A stretch of DNA of 64,000 nt from Sporosarcina sp. D27 (GCF_000586555.1 NZ_AZUC01000009.1:62001-126000), one strand, 5' to 3'; positions 6,330 through 16,682 are shown, numbered from the stretch's first letter. Notes: generated from the sequence alone by a model not told the origin. A program made the numbers and translations.

Positions 6330-9300
6330 TTAACGAAGATCTACAAAATATGTTAATTGAATGATTGCATCTTCTTTTAACTTATAAGCTACAACCAACA
6401 TATACGTGCCTTTCTCTACTTGTGAAAAATCTAATGTAAACTGTTCCGAATTTGGCTTGAATTGATCCACATCTACATTTAGTATCTCATTGTTTTTTGT
6501 ATTTCTTAGGACAATTTGATAAGGATTTAGATATTGACCATTCAACCCTTTCACTAAGTTCTCCACAGTTAGGTGTGGCCCTTTTAAGCTTTTCACTGCC
6601 ACTAGTTGAGGATGCGCCACAATCATCTTCAATTTCTCCAGATTTTTCAGTGGTGAGAAATCCGTGATTTCATTTCCTGATACATCTAATGAAGCTAAGT
6701 TTCTTGCGTATTGCAAACCTTCCAGACTGTTAATCCTTGCATTAGGAGCAGCTAGACTCGTTAGTTTATGCAAATCTCCTAGTGTGAGATCCCCAGTAAT
6801 CCCTAGTTTTTGCTTAATAAGATTTCTAAGGTATTTATCAGGAACTGTAATGACTTGAGTTAAGTCTAGTTCCACTAGTTCGGACCTCGCCTGCAGGAGC
6901 TCTTGAAAAGCCTGATCGATTTCTAGTTGAGTCACTTGGGTCATGGCAAGAATCTCTTCTGCTTTTGCAATACTATTCTGGAGTACACTCATACTCTCAG
7001 TTGAAAACTTCTCAGAATCGATAGCTTTCGCCTCTTCAACTGCATTTACTAAATCTTGAATGTACACTCTTTCACCGTTCGCAAAATGGAGTTTAGCATC
7101 TCCCCATGTCGCATGGTCTGAACCATTTCCGTTCCCGCCATCAGTCACGACTAATTTCAGCTCTTTTGCCCCAACTGTTTTTACTTCAATGAACTTCTGA
7201 GGATCTGTAGAATGCATCATTCCGCTATCGAATTGTTTCACGTCATCTACAAAAACTTGGAATGTGACGGATCCGATTGAGCCATGCATTTGTCGGTCAA
7301 CCCCCACATATGAAGTGAAATAATCGGCGTCTTTCTCAGTTAAGTCATAAACGATTGTTGAGTTGGAGTGTGCGCCAATCCCTTTCTCATAAGCTTGCAC
7401 ATTTCCATCATTTCCTGTTAATCGTAATGGTTGACCACTGATTGCTTTGTCTTTTAAAGGAGTTTTGTAGCTGTTTTGTGTAGACTTCCATTCGAAATCA
7501 GATAGATAATTGAAGTCCTCCATATTTACTACGGATATGAAGCGCTTCTTGGATATTTCATTGCCATCACTATCTACCACAGTATATGTCATTTGATATT
7601 TACCAGCTCGGTCAAAATTCACCTGATTTTTACCTGTCACTTTTACTTGGGCTGATAAATCGCCATCTTCAGCATCGATAGCGGAATAAACTTCGCTTAA
7701 ATCGATAGACGTCCCAACTTTAGTTGCTACCGATTTAGGTATTGTAAGCTGAGGCAGGCCATTCGAAATATAAAACTTAGCATCTGCAAAGTTTGCATGG
7801 TCGGATGTATTTCCGTTACTAGAATCATTTGCAATGAGCGTTAATTCCTTAACGTCCTTCAAAGGTACCCTTACCAATTTTGCTTCTGTATTATATTTCA
7901 TAACGCCACTATTATAGACTTCTTGACCATCTGCCAGTACTTTAAACGTCACACTTGAATTGTTATTTTCAGCGATGTTTCGATCTATGCCAACGAGTGT
8001 CTCAAAGTAATCGTAGTTTTTACCCGCAAGATCATACACAATAGATGAATTTGCATGGGTCCCAATTCCTTTAGTAAATTCCTTAGTCGCATCATTTACA
8101 AGTACTTTAATCGCACCGCCAGATGAGGCATGATCCTTTTTCACCGTGCCCCATGCCGTTTGTGCACTCGTCCAATTTATATCACTCGCGAAAGCGACAT
8201 CGCTATATACATAGATTTTCCTCGTTTTCGTAACCGTGTTCTCATCGCTATCTGTGACTGCATATGAAACTTGGTACGTTCCTGTTTTAGAAATTGTGAA
8301 GTTGTCAGCTGTTACTTTGACTTGATTGGTCAAATTGCCATCTTCCTTATCAAACGCCTCTACACCATCTAAAATTGTAAAGTCCTTTTTGTTCAGTTTA
8401 ACGAACGTGAGATCTTCAGACACATTTAATGTAGGCTCACTAGAATCATTCGTAAACTTTGCATCTGCCCAAACCGTGTGGTCTGAAGAAATCCCATTGT
8501 CTTTTGCATCTGTTGTAATGAGCTTTACTTCTTTAGCCCCTGTAACTGGAACCTTCACAAATTCATGCTCTGTATTTGCTTTGAATACACGACTATCCAA
8601 TTTCTTTTCTCCATCTACCCAAATCTCAAAAGTTGCGGAAGACCCTTGTCCTCTAACAGATTGGTCAATACCGATATAACTTTCAAAGAAATTGAACCCT
8701 TTTCCAGCTATGTCATACACAACTTCAGAATTGGCATGAATAGCTATTCCTTTAGGATACGTCGCATCACTACCTTGTCTTCGTAATGTGATGAGCCCAC
8801 CAGAAATTGCTTTATCTTTTTGCAATGAACTCCAATCTGTTTTAACGGATTTAGCATTCATATCAGAAATATAGGTAAAGTCACTGGTTACAGTAACCTT
8901 CGTCTTCTTTGTTTCAGTTAAATTCGCATTCTTCACTTCGTAAACAATTTCATAAGATCCTTTTTTCGTTACATCTACAGTATTCGATTTTACCACTACA
9001 TCTTTTGTAATGTCTTGGCCGGTAAATGAGGATGCTTTTACGAAATCCATTGGATCAAACGCTTGATGTAATTTTAACGTTACTATGTCTTCTACAGATA
9101 AGTTCGGCTGCTGAGAGTGAACTTGCACAGGTTTTAATGGCGTTAATTTCTTGTCATACGCGACGATTTCATAAGTATAAGGAACAGTTGTATCTACGTT
9201 TTTATCAATGAATGAAGTACCTGTTGTATAGCCTACTACCTTGCCATTTCTGAGAATTTCATATCCCATAGCAGCATCCTTATTTGCTATATCAATAGCA

Positions 9301-12167
9301 TAAGACAAGTTAATTTCTTTTTTATCTGGATTGGCAGTAATCGATTGAGCAGTTACTTTTGCATCTTTTGAGAACCCGGTACCTGTATAATCTCGTCCTA
9401 AACTATGCATGTATTCTAACTTCACATCGGGCTTTGGTAAATGGGCTACCTTCTCTTTCATCTTATCTGTAGCTGTTACGTAACCCCAGTCTTCGAAAAA
9501 TGCAGTTAGGTCAGTTTCGGTTGCTAAAGATAATCCTACAACTAATCGTTGCAAATTACTTCCTAATCCATTCATAACACCGTCAGGGTTTGTCCGAGCA
9601 ATTCGAGATGCCTTACCATAACTATCTTCGCCATAATAATATTGAACTTGCTCAAGTACCCCTAAGTACGTCCAGAAACCATGTTGAACCGTTTCACCTG
9701 AAAACCTTTTGTACATTGAATTCCAATCTACACGGTCTTCTGTGCTGTTATTGAATTTCTTTCTCATAATTACTGAGTAGATGTTGTTTGTTATCTCTGT
9801 GTGTTCCATCGTGGAGTTATTAATGTTATGGCCCCATTCATGATAATAAGCCCAACCATCATTTCCAGGTACACTAAATGGCTTTACGATTTGTTTGAAG
9901 AATCCATCGTCTCTTCTTGGAGAATTCCCTCCGTTAAATCCTGTGTAGCCCCAATCTGACCATCCATAAGGACCTTTGGTGAATACCCGTGATGTAAACT
10001 TCGCATTGAAATATTGGTTTCTTGGATCCTGATCATCCTCAACAGCACCGCTAATTCTTTGGTACTCAGTCCACATCATTTCCCATTCTTTCATCGTGTC
10101 TGATACAGTCTTACCTGTTCCTTTTAATTCTTTAATTCCCTTTAGGGCGCCCGCAGCACTTGTAGAGATTGTATTGTTTTCGGATACTAGTTCAGAGACG
10201 TTATACACCACATCATCCGGTTTTCCGTTAGCAAAGTCGTTATCGTTCACACTAATGTTTGCTGCATACTTTTCCAACTCTTTTTCATACGTTGCGGGAT
10301 CTGTTATTCCATAATAATAGACAGGGAATGCAGTTCCCCCAACTAGTCTAACTTTAGGAGCAAATGCTTGTTCAGTTGGTAACGCATTGTTTTCCACATA
10401 TGCAACTGCAGGCTTCATGTTATCGAATGTTGGAACGGTTATTCTATTCAATCCTTGTTTTAGTTCATATCTTCTAATCCATCCATTTTTATCATCAGCT
10501 ATTTGACCAAGAACTAGGTTCGGCATGACACCTTTTTCATCAGCTTCAACCGTGACCTGGATTGTCTCACCTGGCACAACATATCTGCCAAATGTATCTA
10601 GTGAAAAAGAGGTTCTGGCAATTTGATGCTTGCTGGCTTCTGTTTTTGAGTTCCCCCGCTGAGAAGCAATTACGATTGATTCGTTAGATACATTTACGTT
10701 GTTGAATACGTCTTTTGCCATCGTTACGTATTGTTGTAACTGTTCTTTTAATGGATGCTTCGCAACTTCTTCCTCTAATTGTTGAATTGCACTCATAGAT
10801 GCAAACTCCGGCTTTAATTCGTTCATAAGACCATTTGTGAATAAATTGTTGACTTGCTCTTCTATCGGGTCTTGACTGTAGAAGGCTAGTTCCGATATAG
10901 TGGCCCAATTTTGGTTAGATTTCTTGAATTTAAATTTAACGCGTTTAAATTCGGTGGGTTCAAACTTAACTTCAACTAAACCAGCTACCATCTTGTGCTG
11001 TCCATTTGCTACAAGCTGATAAGTGTCCCCTTTGGATGTTTTGGAAGTATAGATTTCAACTTCTTCAGCGAACCCCTTTCGGTCAGAAGGTCTTGCCCCA
11101 TACATAAGCCGATTTAACGTTACGCTATTTTTAAATTCGACTTCGACTTCGTTTGAAAATTCATTGGTGTTACTTCTGTTCGTTTCCCAGTAAGTGTTAA
11201 GGTTGCCGTCAATTGCATTTTCTATAACGGCACTCGCATAATGACCACCATTGTTGCGAATCCCTTTGATGTTTTGACGATCCATTCTAAATAACTGAGA
11301 GTAAGCTTCATTTGAATAATGAAGAAACGGCTTAGTTTTTGCAGTAGTCGCTTCGATTTGTACTTTATTAATGAGTACTTTTGCATTCTCGATATCTTCT
11401 TTGAATTGAGGGTATAACGGATGCCCCTTTGCTTCAGCATCCAATCTCGTTAACGCATCCAGCGTATTAAACTGTTCGCTAACTGAACTTAGCGAAGCAT
11501 CCGTAAATAGCGTTTTCATTTTGTCAGATACAGGATCTTCTTTGTAAAATTGAAACTCTGAAGCGCTTGCCCAGTCTTGGTTAGCTTTTGTGAATACAAA
11601 TTTAACACGCTTAAATTCTGTAGGAGCAAATTGAATTTCGACAACATCCCCTGTTGATCCGTTGTAACCTCCTGAAGAAACTAATGAGAAATCATTACCT
11701 TCTGCTGTTTGAGAACTATAGATTTCAAACGCTTGTGCAAAGCCTTTTCCTTTGGTAGTGGATTGGCGCGCGGCATAGACAATTCTATTTAAAGTTGCTG
11801 GTTCGTTAAAGTTCACGACAACTTCATTAGTAAATGAACTACTATTAGGCTTACCTGTTTCCCAGTGTGTATTTAGTTCTCCGTCAATCGCGTGTTTAAT
11901 AGGAGAGCCCGAGTAGTTTCCTCCATTGTTTGTGATAGATTTGATATTCGTGATAGGCATTTTGAATACTTCATCGTAAGCCGGTAAACTCGCTTTTCCG
12001 TACAAGTCAAATTTTCGAACCGACGCAATACCGGAACTTTGGTTACTTTCTGCATCAGTAGGTGTGACTAATCCTTCTTGCGAGTGTTCATTTGCTAAAA
12101 CAGAAATCGGACTGCAGACTACGTTAAGAGCCAAGGCTGCTGCTGTTGCAAACGCAATCATCTTCAT
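6330..12167 (-). CDS. Secreted multidomain M60-family metallopeptidase (enhancin/mucinase-like)
   Basis: A 1945-residue exported protein. A signal peptide ends near VLAN (residue 25). Two discoidin/F5-8C-like modules follow (about 45-205 and 295-440). The catalytic region carries HEWGHN at about residues 776-780 with a downstream Glu in MEHTEITNN, the zinc-binding HExxH plus Glu pattern of M60 gluzincins. Three pairs of Ig-like and NPCBM-type modules cover about 1025-1695 (NPCBM starts near 1097, 1324 and 1555), then a FIVAR-like helical unit and a short leucine-rich region (about 1770-1870). M60 enzymes cut mucin-like glycoproteins and the accessory modules bind glycans; the substrate here is inferred. 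No LPXTG, SLH or membrane anchor is seen. Transcription is preceded by a c-di-GMP riboswitch. Confidence 0.9.
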   Translation of the reverse strand: MKMIAFATAAALALNVVCSPISVLANEHSQEGLVTPTDAESNQSSGIASVRKFDLYGKASLPAYDEVFKMPITNIKSITNNGGNYSGSPIKHAIDGELNTHWETGKPNSSSFTNEVVVNFNEPATLNRIVYAARQSTTKGKGFAQAFEIYSSQTAEGNDFSLVSSGGYNGSTGDVVEIQFAPTEFKRVKFVFTKANQDWASASEFQFYKEDPVSDKMKTLFTDASLSSVSEQFNTLDALTRLDAEAKGHPLYPQFKEDIENAKVLINKVQIEATTAKTKPFLHYSNEAYSQLFRMDRQNIKGIRNNGGHYASAVIENAIDGNLNTYWETNRSNTNEFSNEVEVEFKNSVTLNRLMYGARPSDRKGFAEEVEIYTSKTSKGDTYQLVANGQHKMVAGLVEVKFEPTEFKRVKFKFKKSNQNWATISELAFYSQDPIEEQVNNLFTNGLMNELKPEFASMSAIQQLEEEVAKHPLKEQLQQYVTMAKDVFNNVNVSNESIVIASQRGNSKTEASKHQIARTSFSLDTFGRYVVPGETIQVTVEADEKGVMPNLVLGQIADDKNGWIRRYELKQGLNRITVPTFDNMKPAVAYVENNALPTEQAFAPKVRLVGGTAFPVYYYGITDPATYEKELEKYAANISVNDNDFANGKPDDVVYNVSELVSENNTISTSAAGALKGIKELKGTGKTVSDTMKEWEMMWTEYQRISGAVEDDQDPRNQYFNAKFTSRVFTKGPYGWSDWGYTGFNGGNSPRRDDGFFKQIVKPFSVPGNDGWAYYHEWGHNINNSTMEHTEITNNIYSVIMRKKFNNSTEDRVDWNSMYKRFSGETVQHGFWTYLGVLEQVQYYYGEDSYGKASRIARTNPDGVMNGLGSNLQRLVVGLSLATETDLTAFFEDWGYVTATDKMKEKVAHLPKPDVKLEYMHSLGRDYTGTGFSKDAKVTAQSITANPDKKEINLSYAIDIANKDAAMGYEILRNGKVVGYTTGTSFIDKNVDTTVPYTYEIVAYDKKLTPLKPVQVHSQQPNLSVEDIVTLKLHQAFDPMDFVKASSFTGQDITKDVVVKSNTVDVTKKGSYEIVYEVKNANLTETKKTKVTVTSDFTYISDMNAKSVKTDWSSLQKDKAISGGLITLRRQGSDATYPKGIAIHANSEVVYDIAGKGFNFFESYIGIDQSVRGQGSSATFEIWVDGEKKLDSRVFKANTEHEFVKVPVTGAKEVKLITTDAKDNGISSDHTVWADAKFTNDSSEPTLNVSEDLTFVKLNKKDFTILDGVEAFDKEDGNLTNQVKVTADNFTISKTGTYQVSYAVTDSDENTVTKTRKIYVYSDVAFASDINWTSAQTAWGTVKKDHASSGGAIKVLVNDATKEFTKGIGTHANSSIVYDLAGKNYDYFETLVGIDRNIAENNNSSVTFKVLADGQEVYNSGVMKYNTEAKLVRVPLKDVKELTLIANDSSNGNTSDHANFADAKFYISNGLPQLTIPKSVATKVGTSIDLSEVYSAIDAEDGDLSAQVKVTGKNQVNFDRAGKYQMTYTVVDSDGNEISKKRFISVVNMEDFNYLSDFEWKSTQNSYKTPLKDKAISGQPLRLTGNDGNVQAYEKGIGAHSNSTIVYDLTEKDADYFTSYVGVDRQMHGSIGSVTFQVFVDDVKQFDSGMMHSTDPQKFIEVKTVGAKELKLVVTDGGNGNGSDHATWGDAKLHFANGERVYIQDLVNAVEEAKAIDSEKFSTESMSVLQNSIAKAEEILAMTQVTQLEIDQAFQELLQARSELVELDLTQVITVPDKYLRNLIKQKLGITGDLTLGDLHKLTSLAAPNARINSLEGLQYARNLASLDVSGNEITDFSPLKNLEKLKMIVAHPQLVAVKSLKGPHLTVENLVKGLNGQYLNPYQIVLRNTKNNEILNVDVDQFKPNSEQFTLDFSQVEKGTYMLVVAYKLKEDAIIQLTYFVDLR

Positions 12168-12208
12168 ATGCTTTTCCTCCTCATGAATATATTTCCTACT
12201 GAGCGCAC

Positions 12209-12235
12209 AAAAAAGCTACTCAAAAAGAGTAGCTT
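12209..12235 (-). terminator. Intrinsic terminator in the M60 leader (riboswitch expression platform)
   Basis: On the minus strand AGCTACTC / GAGTAGCT with a five-base T loop is followed by six Ts. It lies between the riboswitch and the start codon, so it can attenuate transcription of the M60 gene. Confidence 0.85.
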
Positions 12236-12302
12236 CGGATTAAATAAAGTCAAAAAAAACAAGTAGCAGTTAGTTAACTTTACTAAACAAAAAGTAGTGT
12301 GT

Positions 12303-12392
12303 ACTCTTCGGCAACTGGCTGACATAGTGATACACCTTAGTCCCTATAGCTTTGCGTCCCTAAATTTCTTTAGGTTTGCCTATTCAGTTATT
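12303..12392 (-). promoter_or_regulatory. Cyclic-di-GMP-I (GEMM) riboswitch
   Basis: Read on the minus strand, the leader contains the GEMM-I signature elements in order: GGCAAACC, a perfect hairpin CCTAAA-GAAA-TTTAGG with a GNRA tetraloop, GGGACGCAAAGC, a second hairpin region with GGGACTAAGG, and the closing GCCAGTTGCCGAA. These match the c-di-GMP-I aptamer, in which the GAAA tetraloop docks into its receptor. A transcription terminator follows 70 bases downstream, before the M60 start codon. Ligand class is inferred from this consensus; whether binding turns the gene on or off cannot be told. Confidence 0.9.
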
Positions 12393-12484
12393 TTATAGTT
12401 TAAATACTATCATACCTTTGGTTCCACACCATGAACAAATAGTACTAGATTCAAGTTTCTTGTTTTTTGTTCAAGGTGAAATGT

Positions 12485-12510
12485 GTCTAGAAAAACGAAA
12501 GAGGGGGTAT
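12485..12510 (+). promoter_or_regulatory. Candidate sigma-B promoter
   Basis: GTCTAG, a 14-base spacer and GGGTAT resemble the sigma-B consensus GTTTAA-N12-15-GGGTAT (4 of 6 and 6 of 6). It lies 38 bases before a gene of the YflT stress-protein family, whose members are sigma-B controlled in Bacillus. Confidence 0.5.
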
Positions 12511-12547
12511 AGAATGCATGGTTCAAGCAAACAGGAGGTAATTGATA

Positions 12548-12985
12548 ATGAAAAATCATGTTATTGACGTATACGAGAATGAACAACAAGTTGTTGAAGT
12601 TGTAGAAGGCTTAAAAGCAACTGGCCACACAACTGAGGAGATTTCAGTTATTGCTAAAAACACAAAAAATCTTCCTGAAATTACTCAGGAAGTAAAACCT
12701 TCCACTAAAGATGGGGCCATCGCTGGGGCATTAACTGGTGGAACACTTGGAATAGCGGGCGTAATTGCAGGAATCTCTGCAATCGCGGTTCCCGGACTTG
12801 GTGCCGTTTTGGCTGCTGGTCCTATTATTTCAACGATTGGCGGAGCAGTAGTAGGTGCCAGCTCCGGTGCTGGTGGATTGAAGCATGCACTTATGGAAAT
12901 CGGAGTCCCCGATGAGGAAGCTGAACGCTATTCTGAAGACGTTCAGGAGGGTAAAATCCTGGTATTTCTTCAGCCCCAAAAGTGA
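12548..12985 (+). CDS. General stress protein, YflT/GSP17M family
   Basis: A 145-residue protein. Residues 1-50 form the YflT-type alpha-beta domain (VIDVYENEQQVVEVVEGLKATG, a glycine-spaced pattern). Residues 58-118 are a glycine/alanine-rich hydrophobic stretch (GAIAGALTGGTLGIAGVIAG and following) that could insert into or pack on the membrane. The C-terminus (GVPDEEAERYSEDVQEGKILVFLQ) repeats a motif found across the family. ATG at 12548 is chosen, nine bases after GGAGG; an in-frame TTG six bases earlier is too near the ribosome binding site. A sigma-B-like promoter lies upstream. Its biochemical role is unknown. Confidence 0.85.
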   Translation: MKNHVIDVYENEQQVVEVVEGLKATGHTTEEISVIAKNTKNLPEITQEVKPSTKDGAIAGALTGGTLGIAGVIAGISAIAVPGLGAVLAAGPIISTIGGAVVGASSGAGGLKHALMEIGVPDEEAERYSEDVQEGKILVFLQPQK

Positions 12986-13036
12986 AGACGAATTTAAAAT
13001 TTGTTACTTCCATTGCTCTTCGTTAACGCTAATAAA

Positions 13037-13071
13037 AAGAAGGCAGCCCATTAACAATCGGCTGCCTTCTT
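13037..13071 (+). terminator. Terminator of the YflT-family gene
   Basis: Arms AAGAAGGCAGCC / GGCTGCCTTCTT with an 11-base loop. Usable from either strand, as the chemoreceptor gene converges on it. Confidence 0.75.
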
Positions 13072-13118
13072 AACGTTTTAATTGTTTTTTCTAAAGGTAC
13101 ATGGTGGTCATCTACGAG

Positions 13119-15203
13119 TTATACAGTGAACTTTCCTATTTCACCTATTAAGTCTTCTGCAATGTCGGCTAGGTTCTTGGCAGCGGCAGCGACTTCTTCA
13201 ACTGTAGCAGTTTGCTCTTCTGTCGTTGCTGCAATTTCTCCAGAATGGCTTGCCAATTTTTCGTAAAGTGAGGAGATTTGCTCAATCGATTTCAGTAAAT
13301 TTCCCATTACACTTTCTACTTCAGCTGAAATCGTTGTCGCTTCAGTCGTCTGTTCTGAGACAGACTGGACTGCAAGTAAAATACTTCTAAAGGCTTCTCC
13401 TGACTCACTTACTAAGGCAGTTCCATTTTTCACTGCTTCATAACCATCTGTCATGCTGTCGACAGTTTGTGAAATATCCTGTTTGATTTCACTGATGAGT
13501 TGGCTTATGTGGTTAGCAGCACTACTCGATTCTACTGCGAGTTTCCGCACTTCATCCGCAACGACTGCAAATCCTTTACCTGCTTCTCCTGCACGTGCCG
13601 ATTCAATCGCCGCATTCAGTGCCAACAGATTGGTCTGATCAGCAATAGAGGTAATGAAGTCTGAGAAGTTTTCAATCTTAGACGACTTTTCGTGAAGTTC
13701 GATGACAGTTTCTTTAGACTGTCTCGTATAGTTATTGATTTGCTCCATATTCTTTTCAGTCTCTTGAACACGTGCATTTCCGTTTGTTGAAATCGAAACG
13801 GTATGCTGTACAAGCTCATTCACATTACTAATCTTCTCAGAAAGTCGATCTACTTCCTGATTAATCGTTCCAATATCTGAAACCGCATGTTGGACAGATT
13901 GTGTTTGGTTTTCTGTTTCATAAGCCATTTCTTGAATAGAGTCAGAAATTTGTACAGAAGCAATTTTGGTCTCATCCGCACTGGCAGTGAATTCGCTCGA
14001 CATGGCTAGTAATTGGTCTGAAGAGTCAATGACTTTTTCGAAAGCCCCTCGTACCGATACGAGCATCTCTTCATACTGTTCAGCCAATACACCAAAGTCA
14101 TCTTTTCGTGTAAGCAAGTTGTCTACATGCTCATTTTTCGTGAAATTCAATTTAGCAGTCTGATCAATAACGTGGCTGAACTCATGGATCGGCTTGGACA
14201 CTCGACGTCCAATTACGATGGATAATAAAACAGAAACAATTATTGAAACGATTACCATCACAATTGAAGTTATGTTATTTGCTTGCAATCTTTTGTTGTA
14301 ATAGTTTTCGTCATACGTTAAAGCCAGTAAGCGTGATTGTCGAAATGCATTATCCTCACTTGCATCTAAATCGATTTGGGGAATCAATTTATGGGACAGA
14401 CCTGATTCGCCACTTAGGTTCTTGATGACCTTTTCTTTATTGTCAACAATTGCCTTTGTGCCTGTTTTCATCAGTGACTTAGGTAGGAGCGCAGCCTCTC
14501 CCTTATCATTCTTCTTATTCATCGAATAGGAAGGTACACCATCGATGTCAATCGTATAGATACCGATATCTTTAACATACTCATGTTTCTTTTTTAAATC
14601 CGCCGTCACTTTTTCTAAGTCCATCGATTGAATCAAGTCCGAAAACTGATCCGCTGTTGCAGCGATTTGAATCATATATTTCTTATCAGGGGTAGGTGTA
14701 TAACTGAACTTATTCGTCTCTTTCGTAGCAGCACTAATTTCCAGTCGATCCGCAACAAAAACACCTGCATCCATTCTCTGCTGCAAGAGATCTTGTAACC
14801 CAAACTCTTTTAAATCGAGACCTAGATCTGCTTCTCTTGTTGCATATTCTACGACAAATTGGTCATTGATCATAAAGATATCAAACCCATCAAATCGCTT
14901 CTTGAATGATTCTAGATCCCAAGATTCTACATTTGGGTTCTTCTTGTATTCGTCTTGAAGAATCTTTGTAAATGCCTCCATTTTGCCTGAAAGTGATTGT
15001 TCAATTATCGAATAGGCTACATCCGAACTTTCAATAACGCTTAGCAGATTTTCCTCAATCAGCTTTTCTGATTGCTCTTTTTCAACCTCTAAGCTCTCTT
15101 GTGATCGAATATAATTTAAAGAAACAATTGCAATAACCAGAACAGAGATTGAAATTACCAAGGTCAGTATTAAATTCCTTTGGAAAATTCCCATTTTTTT
15201 CAT
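13119..15203 (-). CDS. Methyl-accepting chemotaxis protein with periplasmic-type Cache sensor
   Basis: A 694-residue transmembrane chemoreceptor. Membrane segment 1 lies at about residues 8-30; an extracellular region of about 285 residues with Cache-like features ([36 protein letters not shown]) follows; membrane segment 2 is at about 312-334, then HAMP and a long signalling coiled coil with the hairpin tip [20 protein letters not shown] that contacts CheA and CheW. ATG at 15203 is preferred, nine bases after AGAGG; a GTG 12 bases upstream overlaps that site. A SigD-type promoter precedes it. The ligand is unknown. Confidence 0.92.
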   Translation of the reverse strand: MKKMGIFQRNLILTLVISISVLVIAIVSLNYIRSQESLEVEKEQSEKLIEENLLSVIESSDVAYSIIEQSLSGKMEAFTKILQDEYKKNPNVESWDLESFKKRFDGFDIFMINDQFVVEYATREADLGLDLKEFGLQDLLQQRMDAGVFVADRLEISAATKETNKFSYTPTPDKKYMIQIAATADQFSDLIQSMDLEKVTADLKKKHEYVKDIGIYTIDIDGVPSYSMNKKNDKGEAALLPKSLMKTGTKAIVDNKEKVIKNLSGESGLSHKLIPQIDLDASEDNAFRQSRLLALTYDENYYNKRLQANNITSIVMVIVSIIVSVLLSIVIGRRVSKPIHEFSHVIDQTAKLNFTKNEHVDNLLTRKDDFGVLAEQYEEMLVSVRGAFEKVIDSSDQLLAMSSEFTASADETKIASVQISDSIQEMAYETENQTQSVQHAVSDIGTINQEVDRLSEKISNVNELVQHTVSISTNGNARVQETEKNMEQINNYTRQSKETVIELHEKSSKIENFSDFITSIADQTNLLALNAAIESARAGEAGKGFAVVADEVRKLAVESSSAANHISQLISEIKQDISQTVDSMTDGYEAVKNGTALVSESGEAFRSILLAVQSVSEQTTEATTISAEVESVMGNLLKSIEQISSLYEKLASHSGEIAATTEEQTATVEEVAAAAKNLADIAEDLIGEIGKFTV

Positions 15204-15240
15204 AGTTCTTTTCACCTCTTATTGTATTAGTTCAAATGTA

Positions 15241-15267
15241 TTATCGGTTTATTTCTTTAGATGTTTA
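15241..15267 (-). promoter_or_regulatory. Candidate SigD (sigma-28) promoter
   Basis: On the minus strand TAAA, a 15-base spacer and ACCGATAA, compared with TAAA-N15-GCCGATAT (6 of 8 in the -10 with exact spacing). It stands 38 bases before the chemoreceptor start, a gene class normally in the SigD regulon. Confidence 0.6.
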
Positions 15268-15329
15268 ATCATTCATTTCTTATAAATTTCAAGTGAACTC
15301 TCAGACGTTGATGTGATCTCTTTTCATAC

Positions 15330-15362
15330 AAAAACCCTTCGATTGATCGCTCAATCGAAAGG
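15330..15362 (-). terminator. Terminator of the DUF4177-DUF2165 operon
   Basis: On the minus strand a 12-bp stem CCTTTCGATTGA / TCAATCGAAGGG with a GCGA loop is followed by five Ts. Confidence 0.88.
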
Positions 15363-15422
15363 CTTTCACTTTAGTCTCAACCCCTATCACTTAGAACTTC
15401 TTAAGTGTCTGAGTCAAACTAA

Positions 15423-15929
15423 TCATGCATCTAAATCTTCGTCTTTAAGCGCTAGTAAAATAGCGAAGCCGATCCACACGGAAGTGATATCCATTGCAGT
15501 CTCTTTGCCATTCCAAATTTGCGATTGCCACATAGCAAACCATTCGCTACCGATAACAACGAAGCCAAAGAACCAAATTGCAAAACCAAGAATGAATGCA
15601 TAGTAACCAAATGCCTTAGACTGATTGAATTTCCGACCAGGTGCCTTAATATTTTTCAACATATGGTAAACACCGATGAAAGCAAGTACACTAAAAATTC
15701 CTTCAGCGATGATTAATCCCCAGTAAGCAATTGTGTGTACGGTCGTACTTTCAAACGCACGCCACATCAATGAGTTCCCTTCAAACGTTGTGTCCATAGA
15801 AAGAACGTGGTGGACAAATTCATAATTAGAATTATAATCCATCAAGTTTCCTGCAAATACAAAAAAGCCAAAAAGTCCTGCAAGTAGTAATGTAACTGTC
15901 TTCAATAATCTCAATGCAATGGTATTCAT
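15423..15929 (-). CDS. DUF2165-family small integral membrane protein
   Basis: A 168-residue protein with four predicted membrane segments: about residues 10-28, 66-88, 105-130 and 145-162. The conserved features include NLMDYNSNYEFVHHVLSMDTTF and the tryptophan-rich WRAFES segment typical of DUF2165. No enzymatic motif is seen and its function is unknown. The start overlaps the stop of the upstream DUF4177 gene by four bases (ATGA), indicating one operon and coupled translation; a strong terminator follows. Confidence 0.8.
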   Translation of the reverse strand: MNTIALRLLKTVTLLLAGLFGFFVFAGNLMDYNSNYEFVHHVLSMDTTFEGNSLMWRAFESTTVHTIAYWGLIIAEGIFSVLAFIGVYHMLKNIKAPGRKFNQSKAFGYYAFILGFAIWFFGFVVIGSEWFAMWQSQIWNGKETAMDITSVWIGFAILLALKDEDLDA

Positions 15930-16135
15930 ATAATGCCACTTCCTTTTCTTTTTTCCCTTTCAAATATGAGGTCGATGCGTCGCTCACTCAGAGATAATCC
16001 TAAAAGATTTACCAGCTGCACAAATCGCCATCCTTCACTCGCAAACTTGGCAATGAGCTGCCCATAATCTTCAGCAAGTGAAATCCCCTCGCGCCCGTGA
16101 TGCACTTCAATGCGCTCGATATGATACTCAACCAT
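15926..16135 (-). CDS. DUF4177-domain small protein
   Basis: A 69-residue cytosolic protein. The pattern YHIERIEV...LIAKFASEGWRFVQLV...LIFER fits DUF4177, a small beta-alpha-beta fold of unknown role often beside membrane proteins. ATG at 16135 is chosen because AAGGA lies eight bases before it; six extra upstream codons are possible but unsupported. It is the first gene of a two-gene unit with the DUF2165 membrane protein. Confidence 0.72.
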   Translation of the reverse strand: MVEYHIERIEVHHGREGISLAEDYGQLIAKFASEGWRFVQLVNLLGLSLSERRIDLIFEREKRKGSGII

Positions 16136-16682
16136 CACTATCGTCCTTTCCATATATCCAGGTCATAACTTCTAAATTAAACTACTACTATCTATTACTT
16201 TAGTCAACACTTCTTTGTAGATACTTTAGGTAATAAGTTCATCATTAGTTCTTAAAACTAATTATAAAGTCCACTTTAATTTATTGTATTTTTTATAGAT
16301 ATATAATCCTGAAGCCCTTAGGGAGCTAAGAAAAAGAGCGTACTCCCCTACTCATAATAGAAATTCAACTTCTATTTATCACCTAGACATTATTCATAAA
16401 AAAACATTGACTTTGAATGATTTTCTAACAGCAGGCTATCTCCATAAATTATTGTGTTATCCAATTGTCTTTTTTCTTTAACAATAGAATTTATCATAAA
16501 AAGTTAATCTCCGATATGAGCATACTCATGCTTACTGCGCCGTGTTCACAGCTCATTCTATTTCCTGAAATAGCATCACTACAAAGACAAAAGGACTGGA
16601 AATCGAATTGATTTCCAGTCCTTTTTAGAAGCTAATTTTCACCAAATAGGTCTTGAAAAGATGAACATTCACCTTCGTTTTT
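16136..16682. other. Intergenic region, no gene seen
   Basis: An AT-rich 547-bp stretch between the DUF4177 gene start and the MarR gene end. It holds the promoter side of the DUF4177 operon and one clear hairpin at 16590-16625. No conserved reading frame was recognised on either strand. Confidence 0.6.
16590..16626. terminator. Terminator downstream of the MarR gene
   Basis: Arms AAAGGACTGGAAAT / ATTTCCAGTCCTTT with a seven-base loop and T or A runs on both sides. Confidence 0.85.
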
